64,000 nt of DNA from Neoarius graeffei (Eukaryota > Chordata > Actinopteri > Siluriformes > Ariidae). Shown here one piece after another: positions 11,391 to 21,942 of the stretch. The stretch is from positions 2,675,268 through 2,739,267 of the forward strand of contig NC_083578.1 of assembly GCF_027579695.1 (NCBI RefSeq), in the 5' to 3' direction. Under the pieces are notes generated by a model. The model did no database searches, was not told the origin of the DNA, and saw only the letters and a program-made list of their open reading frames with translations. The first letter of the stretch is position 1; each line of letters opens with the position of its first letter. Both the position numbers and the translations under genes were made by a program.

Positions 11391-13262
11391 CTACTATATC
11401 CACACTACTATATCCCCACTACTATATCCCCCACTACTATATCCCCACTACTGTATCCCCGCTACTATATCCCCCACTACTATATCCCCACTACTATATC
11501 CCCACTACTATATCCCCACTACTGTATCCCCACTACTGTATCCCCGCTACTATATCCCCGCTACTATATCCCCGCTACTATATCCCCACTACTGTATCCC
11601 CACTACTGTATCCCCCACTACTATATCCCCACTACTATATCCCCACTACTATATCCCCCACTACTATATCCACACTACTATATCCCCACTACTATATCCC
11701 CCACTACTATATCCCCACTACTATATCCCCGCTACTATATCCCCACTACTGTATCCCCACTACTGTATCCCCACTACTATATCCCCACTACTGTATCCCC
11801 ACTACTATATCCCCGCTACTATATCCCCGCTACTATATCCCCCACTACTATATCCCCACTACTATATCCCCACTACTGTATCCCCACTACTATATCCCCA
11901 CTACTATATCCCCCACTACTATATCCCCACTACTATATCCCCACTACTGTATCCCCACTACTGTATCCCCGCTACTATATCCCCGCTACTGTATCCCCAC
12001 TACTATATCCACACTACTATATCCCCACTACTGTATCCCCACTACTATATCCCCACTACTATATCCCCACTACTGTATCCCCACTACTGTATCCCCACTA
12101 CTATATCCCCACTACTGTATCCCCACTACTATATCCCCACTACTATATCCCCCACTACTATATCCCCACTACTGTATCCCCGCTACTGTATCCCCGCTAC
12201 TATATCCCCGCTACTATATCCCCACTACTGTATCCCCACTACTGTATCCCCACTACTATATCCCCACTACTATATCCCCCACTACTATATCCCCCACTAC
12301 TATATCCCCACTACTGTATCCCCACTACTATATCCCCCACTACTATATCCCCCACTACTATATCCCCACTACTGTATCCCCGCTACTGTATCCCCGCTAC
12401 TGTATCCCCGCTACTATATCCCCACTACTGTATCCCCACTACTGTATCCCCACTACTATATCCCCACTACTGTATCCCCATTACTATATCCCCCACTACT
12501 ATATCCCCCACTACTATATCCCCACTACTGTATCCCCCACTACTATACCCACACTACTATATCCCCCACTACTATATCCCCACTACTGTATCCCCACTAC
12601 TGTATCCCCACTACTATATCCCCACTACTGTATCCCCATTACTATATCCCCCACTACTATATCCCCCACTACTATATCCCCACTACTGTATCCCCACTAC
12701 TATATCCCCACTACTGTATCCCCATTACTATATCCCCCACTACTTTATCCCCCACTACTATATCCCCACTACTATATCCCCCACTACTATACCCACACTA
12801 CTATATCCCCCACTACTGTATCCCCGCTACTGTATCCCCGCTACTATATCCCCGCTACTATATCCCCACTACTGTATCCCCACTACTGTATCCCCACTAC
12901 TATATCCCCACTACTATATCCCCCACTACTATATCCCCACTACTATATCCCCACTACTGTATCCCCACTACTATATCCCCACTACTATATCCCCCACTAC
13001 TATATCCCCACTACTATATCCCCCACTACTATATCCCCACTACTATATCCCCACTACTGTATCCCCACTACTGTATCCCCGCTACTGTATCCCCGCTACT
13101 GTATCCCCGCTACTGTATCCCCACTACTATATCCACACTACTATATCCCCACTACTGTATCCCCACTACTATATCCCCACTACTGTATCCCCACTACTGT
13201 ATCCCCACTACTGTATCCCCACTACTATATCCACACTACTATATCCACACTACTATATCAAC
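11391..13262. repeat. 14/15-bp minisatellite, about 130 units
   Basis: The units are built on CTACTATATCCCCA, 14 or 15 bp long according to whether four or five C residues are present, with variants GTATCC and CGCTAC. All three + frames lack stop codons, so single-base length changes never close the frame and a 650-codon Pro-Tyr-rich open frame (11316-13268) results. It has no start context, domain or homology signature and should not be annotated as a gene. Confidence 0.97.
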
Positions 13263-13609
13263 ACTTGATTCCTGGCACATATTTGTTTATCTTTACTAGT
13301 GGTTTGCAAAAGTAGTAATCAAGTCTTCACACTTTGTTTTAATTTGAAATACCACAGATATTCCATTTATTTATTTTCTAATAAAAATAATATCAAAGCT
13401 GTCAAGGTAAGAAACATCTGCCTAGTTGAGGTGATTGACACTGGCAAAGGTGAGTGGAAAATTATAAATTGTAGGTAGGCCTGTTGATATTATTAATAAT
13501 ATTAATAATAATTGTGTGCAGCACTTAATAAAGGTCAAATAAATAGGCCTAGAAAATAAATACATTTTAAAAAACAATGAAATTATAATAATATGAGCAA
13601 TAGATCAAT
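13263..13609. other. AT-rich interior of the hAT element
   Basis: This non-coding stretch lies between the minisatellite and the truncated transposase. No transposase sequence could be recognised in any frame. It may be ancestral non-coding element DNA or captured sequence. Confidence 0.5.
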
Positions 13610-13612
13610 AGA

Positions 13613-14188
13613 TCACAGCAGTTGTGCTGTGTCCTGCACGTCATTGCTCTCATCCATGGCCAAAGCAAAAAACTCCAATTCTGATGCTTTCTCATTCAGT
13701 TGGTCATACACGTCGTCCCCCAAATCTTCGGTTCGCCTGGTCATAGCAGGTGCGGAGAGACTCACCGCATTGAGCGCATCCTTCTTGTCGGGACACACCT
13801 CCTCGGCCACAGCAAGCATGCATACTTTAACAAAGTCCCCATCAGTAAACGGCTTTCCATGGGTAGCTAGTAGGTGAGCTACCTTATAGCTAGCTCGGAC
13901 AGCAGCCTGGTTGATCTGGGTTTGGCGAAGGAATACATTCTGTTGTGCAGCCAGTCCGCATTTCATCCTCCGAATCCTGTCTTCTCTTGTTTGCCCTCGC
14001 AAACTCGCATACTCTTTGTGGCGGGTTTCATAGTGATGACGCAGATTATATTCTTTGAAAACCGGCACACTTTCTTTACATACAAGACAAACTGCACGGT
14101 CCTTACACTGAACGAAAAAATAATCGGTGGTCCACTGTTCTTTAAAAACTCTGCACTCTCTGTCAGCTTTTCGCTGACCGCTAGCCAT
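13613..14188 (-). pseudogene. hAT transposase, N-terminal fragment with BED-type finger
   Basis: A 191-codon frame begins MASGQRKADRECRVF. Around residues 34-60 it shows a Cys-x2-Cys (CLVC) followed by a His-His/His-x4-His pattern (LRHHYETRH), the BED zinc finger used by hAT transposases for DNA binding. Near the end, FFALAMDESND matches the first catalytic Asp of the RNase-H-like core in Charlie-type transposases. The frame stops right after DTAQLL, so the second Asp, the insertion domain and the catalytic Glu are missing; related transposases are about 600 residues. It resembles the transposase-derived families behind GTF2IRD2 and ZBED5. Whether the short product is made or has a role is unknown. 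Confidence 0.85.
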
Positions 14189-14517
14189 TTTGCTGTCCTG
14201 AACACTGACAGTTCTCTGCGCGTGCGCTGCCTGTCACTGCTTGATCGCGAGCATATGACGAAAATTCGGAAAATATGAATAGTTCATTTTATAACTAAAT
14301 ATCAATTTTAATTGATAAAATCAACAAAATACAAGATGCAGACATGTTATTATTTGCCAAAAAGCAATTTAAAAAAATAGGCCATGACCACTTTTGGGGA
14401 TTGCCTCATAGGGCCGGTTCAAGTGATGGGGGGCAGAGGGGCTGGGGGGCCGGTCAAAGGGGGGTGGCGGGCCGGATCTGGCCCGCGGGCCGTAGTTTGG
14501 TGACCCCTGCCTTAAAG

Positions 14518-15297
14518 ACTCAATTCTTTCCTTTGTTTTGTATTCTCTGCCATTCTGTTCATTGATTATTTATTGTCCTTTATGATTTAAAAGGGGGATT
14601 AGCATGCATACCCAGTGTGGTGAGTGAGCTTTTTAAATATCTCCTGATGTTTAAGCATTAGCTATGGAAGAGAGGTCATGTACGCTGGATACACTCCCAG
14701 GAGCCCTCTCAGCAGTGCATCTCTCCAAAGCTCAGGATGTGAGCTTCAGGGAGGGAAGGCGGTCTCATTATGCTGAATATTGCTGCTCGCTCTATGTGCC
14801 CTCGGACACTCATTTGGCCTGGTCACAACTTCATTATGCTGCTTTTTTTTCTTTGCTCAGTCACTGACATGAATACTTCATGAACTTCCTGCGTGGGTAG
14901 GAAGCCTTTGAACAGCTCCTGCGTGTCAAGACATTGGCCCAAATTACTGTAGGGAGAAGCTTCCCTTGCTTTTCTCCTCATCTGCCTGGGAGAATTTTAA
15001 GCTTCCTCTTGGTGAGTGGGGAATGCACACGCTCTTGCTCATGTACACAAATATCCAGAATGCAAACAGATATACATAATGTAAATAAGGCTCACTGTTT
15101 TCTACATGATGGAGGACTTTCCTCAAAGCTTAGTGCACTACTTCACACATTACTAACCACCTGCACACCCCATAAAGAGTTACTACTGCACAGCATACAA
15201 GTGGGGTTTATTACGTTTTAAACTTTACGTTTTTGAATTTCCATTTTTTCACTTCCTTATCATTAATAAAACAAAATCCCCCATGAAGGATACACTG
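14518..15297. other. No recognised features
   Basis: Open frames here are short and lack family signatures. No repeat was recognised. Confidence 0.4.
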
Positions 15298-15307
15298 CTG
15301 AGATCTT

Positions 15308-16223
15308 CAGACCACATCCATCCATCCATCCATCCATCCATCCATCCATTATCTCCTCCGGTTATCCTTCAGGGTCATGGGGGAAGTTGGAGCCAATCCC
15401 AGCTGACTTAAAGTGGGAGGTGGGGTTCACCCTGGGCGGGTCACCAATCTATCACAGGGCTACACATGCCCCTTTTCCACCAAAGCAGTTCCAGGGCTGG
15501 TTCAGGGCCAGTGCTTAGTTTGGAACCGGGTTTTCTGTTTCCACTGACAAAGAACTGGCTCTGGGGCCAGAAAAACTGGTTCCAGGCTAGCACCAAATCT
15601 CTGCTGGGCCAGAGGAAAGAACCGCTTATGTCAGCAGGGGGGCGGAGTTGTTAAGACCAACAACAATAACAAGACCGCGAAAGATCGCCATTTTTAAGCG
15701 ACGAGAAGCCGCAGCTGTACAAACGCGAAGTAATTTATTATTATTGTTGTTGTTGCTGCTGCTTCTTCTGTGTTGTTTTTGCTTTGATATTCGTGCCAAG
15801 GTTTATGCAAACGTAGCGATGTAACTAACGTATGCAGCGACGTAACTGATGTATACAGCGACGTAATGACGTATGCAGCGACGTAATGACGTGGCTCCGC
15901 TTAGCCCCGCGAGCTATGGAAAAGCAAACTGGTTCTCAGCTGACTCGCAAGTTGAACGAGTTGTGAACCAGCACCAGCACTGGCCCCGAACCAGCCCTGG
16001 AACTGATTTGGTGGAAAAGGGGTAACAGAGACCAACAACCATCACACACCCATTCACAACTATGGGGGATTTAGAGTCACCAGTTGACCAAATCCAGATG
16101 TGTTTGGACTGTAGGAAGAAACAGGAACACAGGGAGAACATGCAAACTCCACACAGAAAGGCCTCAGTCAAAACCCAGAACCATACTGCTGTGAAGCAAC
16201 AGTGCCAACCACTGCACCGCCAG
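15308..16223 (-). mobile_element. DANA/Mermaid-like SINE split by a MITE
   Basis: A CATC-repeat tail (15310-15348) and the SINE 3' part run to about 15468. The remaining body and tRNA-like head continue from 16023 to about 16223, ending in a reversed AGTGGTTGGCACTG head. The two parts join in register when 15469-16022 is removed. The copy is more diverged than the others in the window, so it is older. Confidence 0.85.
15469..16022. mobile_element. Complete palindromic MITE inside a SINE
   Basis: The termini CCCCTTTTCCACCAAA and TTTGGTGGAAAAGGGG are inverted repeats that extend inward over CAGTTCCAGGGCTGGTTC. There is no coding capacity, and length is 554 bp. Flanking TG/TA dinucleotides may be a decayed TA duplication, but superfamily assignment is uncertain. 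The half copy at 10423 belongs to the same family. Confidence 0.88.
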
Positions 16224-16274
16224 GTCACTCTTCAGACCAGGTGTGAAAAACTGAGTGAAAACTACTTTTTAATG

Positions 16275-16361
16275 ACGTTTTTGGGGGGAATTTGAGATGG
16301 CATGTGGGGGAATTTAGGGAATCATGTTTGGGAATTTTGGACAGCAAGGTTTGGAATTTGG
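16275..16361. repeat. Minisatellite-like GGGAATTTGGGACAG flank (left)
   Basis: Degenerate units of CATGTTTGGGAATTTGGGAC occur here and again at 19355-19425 on the far side of the LINE. The L2-like element therefore inserted into a short tandem array of about 30-bp units. Confidence 0.7.
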
Positions 16362-17719
16362 GAATTGACCGTTATCCCTGTCAGCTGTCCAATTATCGGC
16401 CAATATCAAACCTCCCCTTTATCTCCAAGATCCTTGAAAAAGCTGTGGCACAGCAGTTATGCTCATATTTACATAGGAATAACATTCATGAAATGTATCA
16501 GTCAGGATTTAGACCTTATCATAGCACAGAGACAGCACTGGTTAAAGTAGTAAACGACCTACTGTTGGCGTCTGATCAGGGCTGTGTCTCGCTGCTTGTG
16601 TTGCTTGATCTTAGTGCAGCATTTGATACCATTGATCATTCCATTCTTCTGGATAGACTAGAAAATGTTGTGGGAGTTAAGGGAACGGCCCTCTCCTGGC
16701 TCAGCTCTTATTTAACTGATCGTTATCAGTATGTTGATGTAAATGGTGATATTTCTAGACGTACTGAGGTAAAGTTTGGTGTTCCACAAGGTTCTGTCTT
16801 GGGTCCACTGCTTTTTTCTTTATATATGTTCCCTCTGGGTGATATTATTCGTAAACATTGTATTAGTTTCCACTGTTATGCTGATGACACACAGTTGTAT
16901 GTTTCTGCAAAACCTGATGAGAGACACCAGCTTAATAGAATTGAGGAATGTGTGAAGGACATTAGACACTGGATGCTGATTAACTTCCTTCTGCTTAACT
17001 CTGACAAGACTGAAGTACTTGTACTCGGACCACATGCAGCTAGAAGTAAGTTTTCTGATTCCACAGTAACTCTGGATGGCCTTTCTGTTTCTTCACGTGC
17101 AGCAGTAAAAGACCTCGGAGTGATTATTGACCCCAGTCTTTCATTCGAAACTCACATTGAGAACATCACCCGGATAGCTTTCTTTCATCTCAGAAATATT
17201 GCTAAGATAAGAAATTTAATGTCACTACATGACGCAGAAAAACTAGTTCATGCTTTCGTTACCTCCAGGTTGGATTATTGTAATGCCTTACTGTCTGGAT
17301 GTTCCAATAAGTGCATAAACAAGCTCCAGTTAGTTCAAAATGCAGCAGCAAGAGTCCTTACTAGAACTAGAAAATATGACCCCATCACCCCTGTCTTATC
17401 CACACTGCATTGGCTCCCAATCAAATTTCGTATTGATTATAAAATACTACTATTGACCTTTAAAGCACTGAATGGTCTCGCACCACAGTACCTGAGTGAA
17501 CTTCTGCTCCTCTATGACCCGCCACGCCTACTTAGATCAAAAGGTGCAGGCTATCTGCTGGTACCTCGTATAGTGAAGGCTACATCAGGGGGCGGAGCCT
17601 TTTCTTACAAAGCCCCACAGTTATGGAACAGCCTTCCAAGTAGTGTTCGGGAATCAGACACAGTCTCAGTGTTTAAGTCTCGGCTGAAAACAGATCTGTT
17701 TAGTCAAGCCTTGTGTTAA
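16362..17719 (+). pseudogene. L2-like LINE reverse transcriptase, 5'-truncated
   Basis: An uninterrupted frame of about 450 codons begins inside the reverse-transcriptase domain at [11 protein letters not shown] and runs to a natural stop. Visible motifs in order are [25 protein letters not shown] (first catalytic Asp), [14 protein letters not shown], and [11 protein letters not shown] with the catalytic YADD. The C-terminal part has [24 protein letters not shown] and [13 protein letters not shown], typical of fish L2/CR1-group elements. The N-terminal endonuclease and ORF1 are absent, as expected for 5'-truncated LINE insertions. With no stops or frameshifts over 1.35 kb the insertion is fairly young, though it cannot move by itself. 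Upstream codons back to 16292 belong to flanking DNA. Confidence 0.93.
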
Positions 17720-18194
17720 TGGTGTTTATGAGGTAAAGGTGTAGATCTGGAGGATCCTCAGACAGAGTGTTTTGGTAAACTGGGATGTATGGATGCTGTC
17801 AGTCCCCACTCGCTTGCTCACTCGAGTTTGTTGACGGTGTAGTGGCTGCTGCTTTATGTCCCGGGGCTCCCTCATGCCTGTGTTACCTTCTGGCTCTCCC
17901 CTTTTAGTTATGCTGTCATAGTTAGTTGCCGGAGTCCTTGCTTGTACTCAGTGCAATATGTATACTGTTCCTACTTATTCAGGTGACACTGGGCATACCT
18001 AACAACCTGTGTTTTCTCTCTCTTCCCCCTCTCCCCCCAAATCTGTCCCTCTGAGTTACATGTCGGTCCTGGGATCGAGATGCTGAACCTCTTCTGCTCC
18101 TCGGACCTGCCTGATCCAGCCTGATGCCCTACGTCTGGCTGGAGTCTCATCACATCGCTCCTGTGGAGGACGGCCCCATGTGGACAGTTGAAAG
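17720..18194 (+). mobile_element. L2-like LINE 3' UTR, first part
   Basis: This non-coding sequence follows the RT stop and is interrupted at TTGAAAG (18188-18194). The continuation is found at 18933-19358, starting with the same TTGAAAG. Confidence 0.88.
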
Positions 18195-18792
18195 AAATAT
18201 GGTATGTCCCTCAATATTCTACAGAACTTTTACCATTGTACTATTGAGAGTATATTGACAGGCAACATCGTAGTGTGGTTTGGCAGGGCTACTTCACATG
18301 ATCTTAATCTTCTAGCAAGGGTGGTCAAAACTGCCTCTAGAATTATTGGGGATCCACTTGAACCACTCCAAAATATATACTGGAAATGCAGTACTAAGAA
18401 GGCACTAAGTATTATGCGGGATTCTAGTCATCCCACACACAATTTCTTCTCCTACCTCCCATCAGGGAGGTGTTTGCAGAGTATCCCAACACGCACATCA
18501 CGTTTCAGGGATAGATTTTACCCCCAGGTAATTAGGCTAATGAATGATAGTTCAACTGGAAGGAGGACTGAGGTCTGAGCTTAGTTACTAGGTTTACTGT
18601 AGTTGGATGTTTTTTAATGTTATTTATAGCCTTTCTTTTATTTATTGAATGGTGTGGAGAGAGAGTGCCAAGGCACATTGTTTTTCATTGCTGTGGTACT
18701 CTGTACTAATATGCATATGATAAATAAACCTGAGTTGAATTGAATTGAATTGAATTGAATTGAATTGAATTGAATTGAATTGAATTGAATTG
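18195..18792 (+). mobile_element. Second LINE 3' fragment inserted in the L2
   Basis: A 124-codon frame (18204-18578) shows the C-terminal LINE pattern FYHCTIESILTGNIVVWFG, RVVKTASRIIG, and SHPTHNFFSYLPSGRC with FYPQVIRLMN. A short 3' UTR and a (TTGAA)n tail at 18734-18792 follow. It belongs to a non-LTR family different from the surrounding L2-like element. Confidence 0.85.
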
Positions 18793-18932
18793 GGGCGGCA
18801 CGGTGGTGTAGTGGTTAGTGCTGTCGCCTCACAGCAAGAAGGTCCGGGTTCGAGCCCTGTGGCCGGCGAGGGCCTTTCTGTGTGGAGTTTGGATGTTGTC
18901 TGTGTGGGTTTCCTTCGGGTGCTCCGGAGGAA
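18793..18932 (+). mobile_element. SINE head fused to the LINE tail
   Basis: The tRNA-related head and first part of the DANA/Mermaid-like SINE (GGGCGGCACGGTGG onward, B box GGTTCGAGCCC) stop after GGGTGCTCCGG. The second TTGAAAG of the target duplication follows at once (18933-18939). The missing 3' part is unusual for a SINE, which normally keeps its 3' end. Confidence 0.85.
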
Positions 18933-19358
18933 TTGAAAGTCACACCTGGAGGACGCTCTGGACTCTTACAGTAATGCTTTTATGGCTGAGGACTACAGTT
19001 GACTTGCTAACTTTAGGACTGCAGTTGTCATGAACAGTTTTGCACTGAAGTTTCCATCAATGAAGAGTTTATAACATCAACGAAACTGACTTCATGTTAA
19101 AACTGTTAATGTTATAGTCATGTTGCCTGTTGTTGCCCAAATGAGGATGGGTTCTCTTTTGAGTCTGGTTCCTCTCGAGGTTTCTTCCTCGTGTCGTCTG
19201 AGGGAGTTTTTCCTTGCCACCATCGCCACAGGCTTCATCATTGGGGATAGATTAGGGATAAAATTAGCTCATGTCTTGGGTCATTCAGATTCTGTAAAGC
19301 TGCTTTTGGACCGTGTCTATTGCTAAAAGTGCTATACAAACAAACTTGACTTGACTTT
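18933..19358 (+). mobile_element. L2-like LINE 3' UTR, second part and tail
   Basis: The 3' UTR resumes after the nested insertion. It contains the conserved fish LINE end (GAGGATGGGTTC, GGTTTCTTCCTCGTGTCGTC, AAAGTGCTATACAAA) and a short (GACTT)n tail. A second copy of this 3' end lies at 48050-48226. Confidence 0.88.
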
Positions 19359-19429
19359 GGGACAGCATGTTTGGAAATTTAGTGCATTATGTTTGGGAAT
19401 TTGGGACAGGGTGTATGGGATATGTTATA

Positions 19430-20129
19430 AAAGATTATACTGTCAACATCTGAATATGATTTAAAATAATTTTGTTTATTTTGTTACAGTCGTACATCTT
19501 GTATATAAATGCTTTATAAATATGTGTAATATGTTAGTCACGACAATTTTACCTTATGATCGTATGAATAAAATTAGCCTAAGCATGTCATTTTATTGTA
19601 AGTCAATATTTTTAGGGTTGTCCTGTCTGATGCTGACCACACCCCCTTATACAGTGTCTCAGTAAAATATGTTTTGACTTTCACGTTATTTTCAGGCCAG
19701 AAAATAAACCATTCCCAGTTCACCTGGTGTCCTAGTTTACCTGGTGTCCCGTTTTACCTTTCTTGGCCCCTACACACGGTCTCCGGTCTACAGTGGACCT
19801 GCAGTCCTGTGCAGCAGCTTCAGTCAGCAGCGCAGAGGTGATTAAACGCTGCACACTGACTCAATTACCCACATTACATTAACAGCTTAATAAGCCACCA
19901 GGTATAAACAGGGGTGTTTAGCATTAGCACTGGGGTTTAAGTGCACATTTCTCAGACTGACTGACAATCCGTGAGAAAGCGAATCAATACGATACAGTCT
20001 CGCTAATAATAATGTCCTCATTAGCCACGTGTGTGTGCGCCATGATACAGTGATGAAATTTTAAATAGTGGAGAACAGCAAGTTAGCGAGGCGCCTGTTC
20101 CAAACTGGAGTACGTGCTAAAGCGAGAGT

Positions 20130-20130
<1 letters not shown>
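19430..20130. other. No recognised features
   Basis: AT-rich DNA without genes. A CA microsatellite follows at 20132-20166. Confidence 0.4.
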
Positions 20131-20167
<37 letters not shown>

Positions 20168-20380
20168 GGGTTGATGTAGCTGGAGGGTGAAGATGTGGGC
20201 ACTGATAGACAGAAAATGTCAGTCAGAATGATTTGTGGTGGGAATTTTAATGCAGATACACATCAATTATGGAGGAGACGGAGATGGAGCCATTTTAGAG
20301 CAGAACAAACCAGCGAGCCTGAAAGTCTGAGCATGCTCACACCACACCACGGGTTTTTATTCTGTAGTTTATTTTTATTG

Positions 20381-20470
20381 TGCAAAAGTCTTAGGTGCCC
20401 TATTTTTAGTCTAAACTTTCTGCAGCATTTCTTTGCATGTGCCTCAGACTTTTGCACCACAGTACTGTAT
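20381..20470. repeat. Short terminal fragment of repeat F2
   Basis: GTGCAAAAGTCTTAGG and the inverted CCTCAGACTTTTGCAC lie about 75 bases apart. The same ends bound the longer element at 55861-56423, so this is an internally deleted copy. Confidence 0.7.
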
Positions 20471-21756
20471 ATTTTTCTGATCTATCTTTCATCAGCTGTT
20501 CACAAAGTCCATCGAGCCACATCATCACAACACTTTAGCTCAGATTAGCCTGCTAGCAAAACTGGCTTCTGGTTTTATTTACAAAAATACTGAGCTTACT
20601 GTTAGCTAGCTTGCCATTGCATTGCTGTGTTGCATTCTGGGTAATGATCGTCATAATTTCAGAGACACCACTTCAAATTGCTCAGCTATGACCTCACCAG
20701 ATTCTCTCTTTTCTCTTGACGTTAATGAGACACAAAAAAAACCACACTTTGTCTTGTTACTGAGAAATCAGAAAGAATGAACTGTCCCGAAGACTCGAGT
20801 CTCGCAGACGAGCCGCAACAATACACGGTTAAAAAGGACGATGCGATTGTGCTGTTTATTAATAAATAAAAAACTGTAATCATTTGCATCATAGGAGGAA
20901 TACCATCTCCAACAGACAAGCTCAACAACATCTAAACAAACAAATAAAAAATAATAATAATCAAATAAAAATAATAAAATATATAAAAAATATATATAAA
21001 AATATAATTAAATAACTAAATAAATAAACATAAAATACATCTAAATAAACAAATACAACAAACAGTAAAAGCTTTATTTTGTTTTCAGAAAACATTACAG
21101 TTACCGCTAGCAACAAATACATTACACAATTCATTCTCTTTTTTTAAATTACAGATTATTTTTATTTTCAAAATGTTTAATGACGTTCGTTTTGACCTGC
21201 TTAAAGGACGCGCTAGTGGAGCTGATGAGCCGCAAAACAACAAACATTTTTCAGGATTCCTTTAACTTTTATAATATTAATCAATTAATTAATTAAAATT
21301 ATTTGACTCAATACTTATAAAATGCAGTAGCTTCTAAGCACCTGAGGGTTTGGGGTTTTTTTGTTTGTTTTGTTTTAAATTTCAGGTGAAGTAGCATGTG
21401 TAATGCAGAAGTGTAATTATTTACTGAACTCAGAGAACTATTTTGAATAAAATGATGATTTTGTGAGATATTTCAACGTCCACTCAAATTCTGGTTCATC
21501 CAATTTATTTTTTCTCGTCCAGTTCCATTGTTTGACTTCAAACTGCACTCCCTTGTTGTGATATGTTTTCCACGCCGGTTAGTTGTGAGAACGGTTATGG
21601 CAGTTGATAAAACAGCAAGCGTTCACCATTTCAGCATGTTTTTTAAATTGGATAATGCTGTATAAACGCCACTGCAACACTACCTCCACTACTACTGTAC
21701 TACTCCATCTACTACTACCGTAGCTATCGTGTCCGAAAATCCCACAATGGCGCCTC
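20471..21756. other. AT-rich DNA, low-complexity ATAAA stretch
   Basis: A strongly A/T-rich stretch (about 20935-21070) of AAATAAA-like words lies inside. No gene was recognised. Confidence 0.4.
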
Positions 21757-21890
21757 GGAGATTCTGTCTCACGGATCGATCCAGGAGCAAACAGTCACTG
21801 ACACGGACACAGCTGCTCAGAGATGTTTCTCAGTTTATTGTCGGACAAACATGAGGATATATTCACATTCAAGAGTGTGTTGTAGCGATG
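21757..21890. repeat. Second copy of the 2838-3310 repeat, without expansion
   Basis: The segments GGAGATTCTGTCTCACGGATC and AGATGTTTCTCAGTTTA match the flanks of the 15-bp minisatellite at 2868-3236. Only one short GTCACTGACACGGACAC remnant lies between them. Confidence 0.75.
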
Positions 21891-21942
21891 TGATTGGATG
21901 ATGATGACTTAATTGACGAAGCTAAGTTATCTATGTATAACT

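Larger units (their letters stand above)
11213..14517 (-). mobile_element. hAT (Charlie-like) DNA transposon, internally rearranged
   Basis: The element proper is 11221-14509. Its terminal inverted repeats CAGGGGTCACCAAACT are perfect over 16 bases, and it is flanked on both sides by the identical 8-bp duplication CCTTAAAG (11213-11220 and 14510-14517). CAGGG-type ends and an 8-bp target duplication are the hallmark of hAT insertion. A transposase N-terminal fragment lies on the minus strand near the right end. The rest of a normal transposase is missing, and 1.87 kb of 14-bp minisatellite occupies the left two thirds. Confidence 0.93.

Noticed and set aside
11316..13268. 650-codon protein
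   Set aside because: All + frames are open in the 14-bp array; no domain, signal peptide or splice signals.
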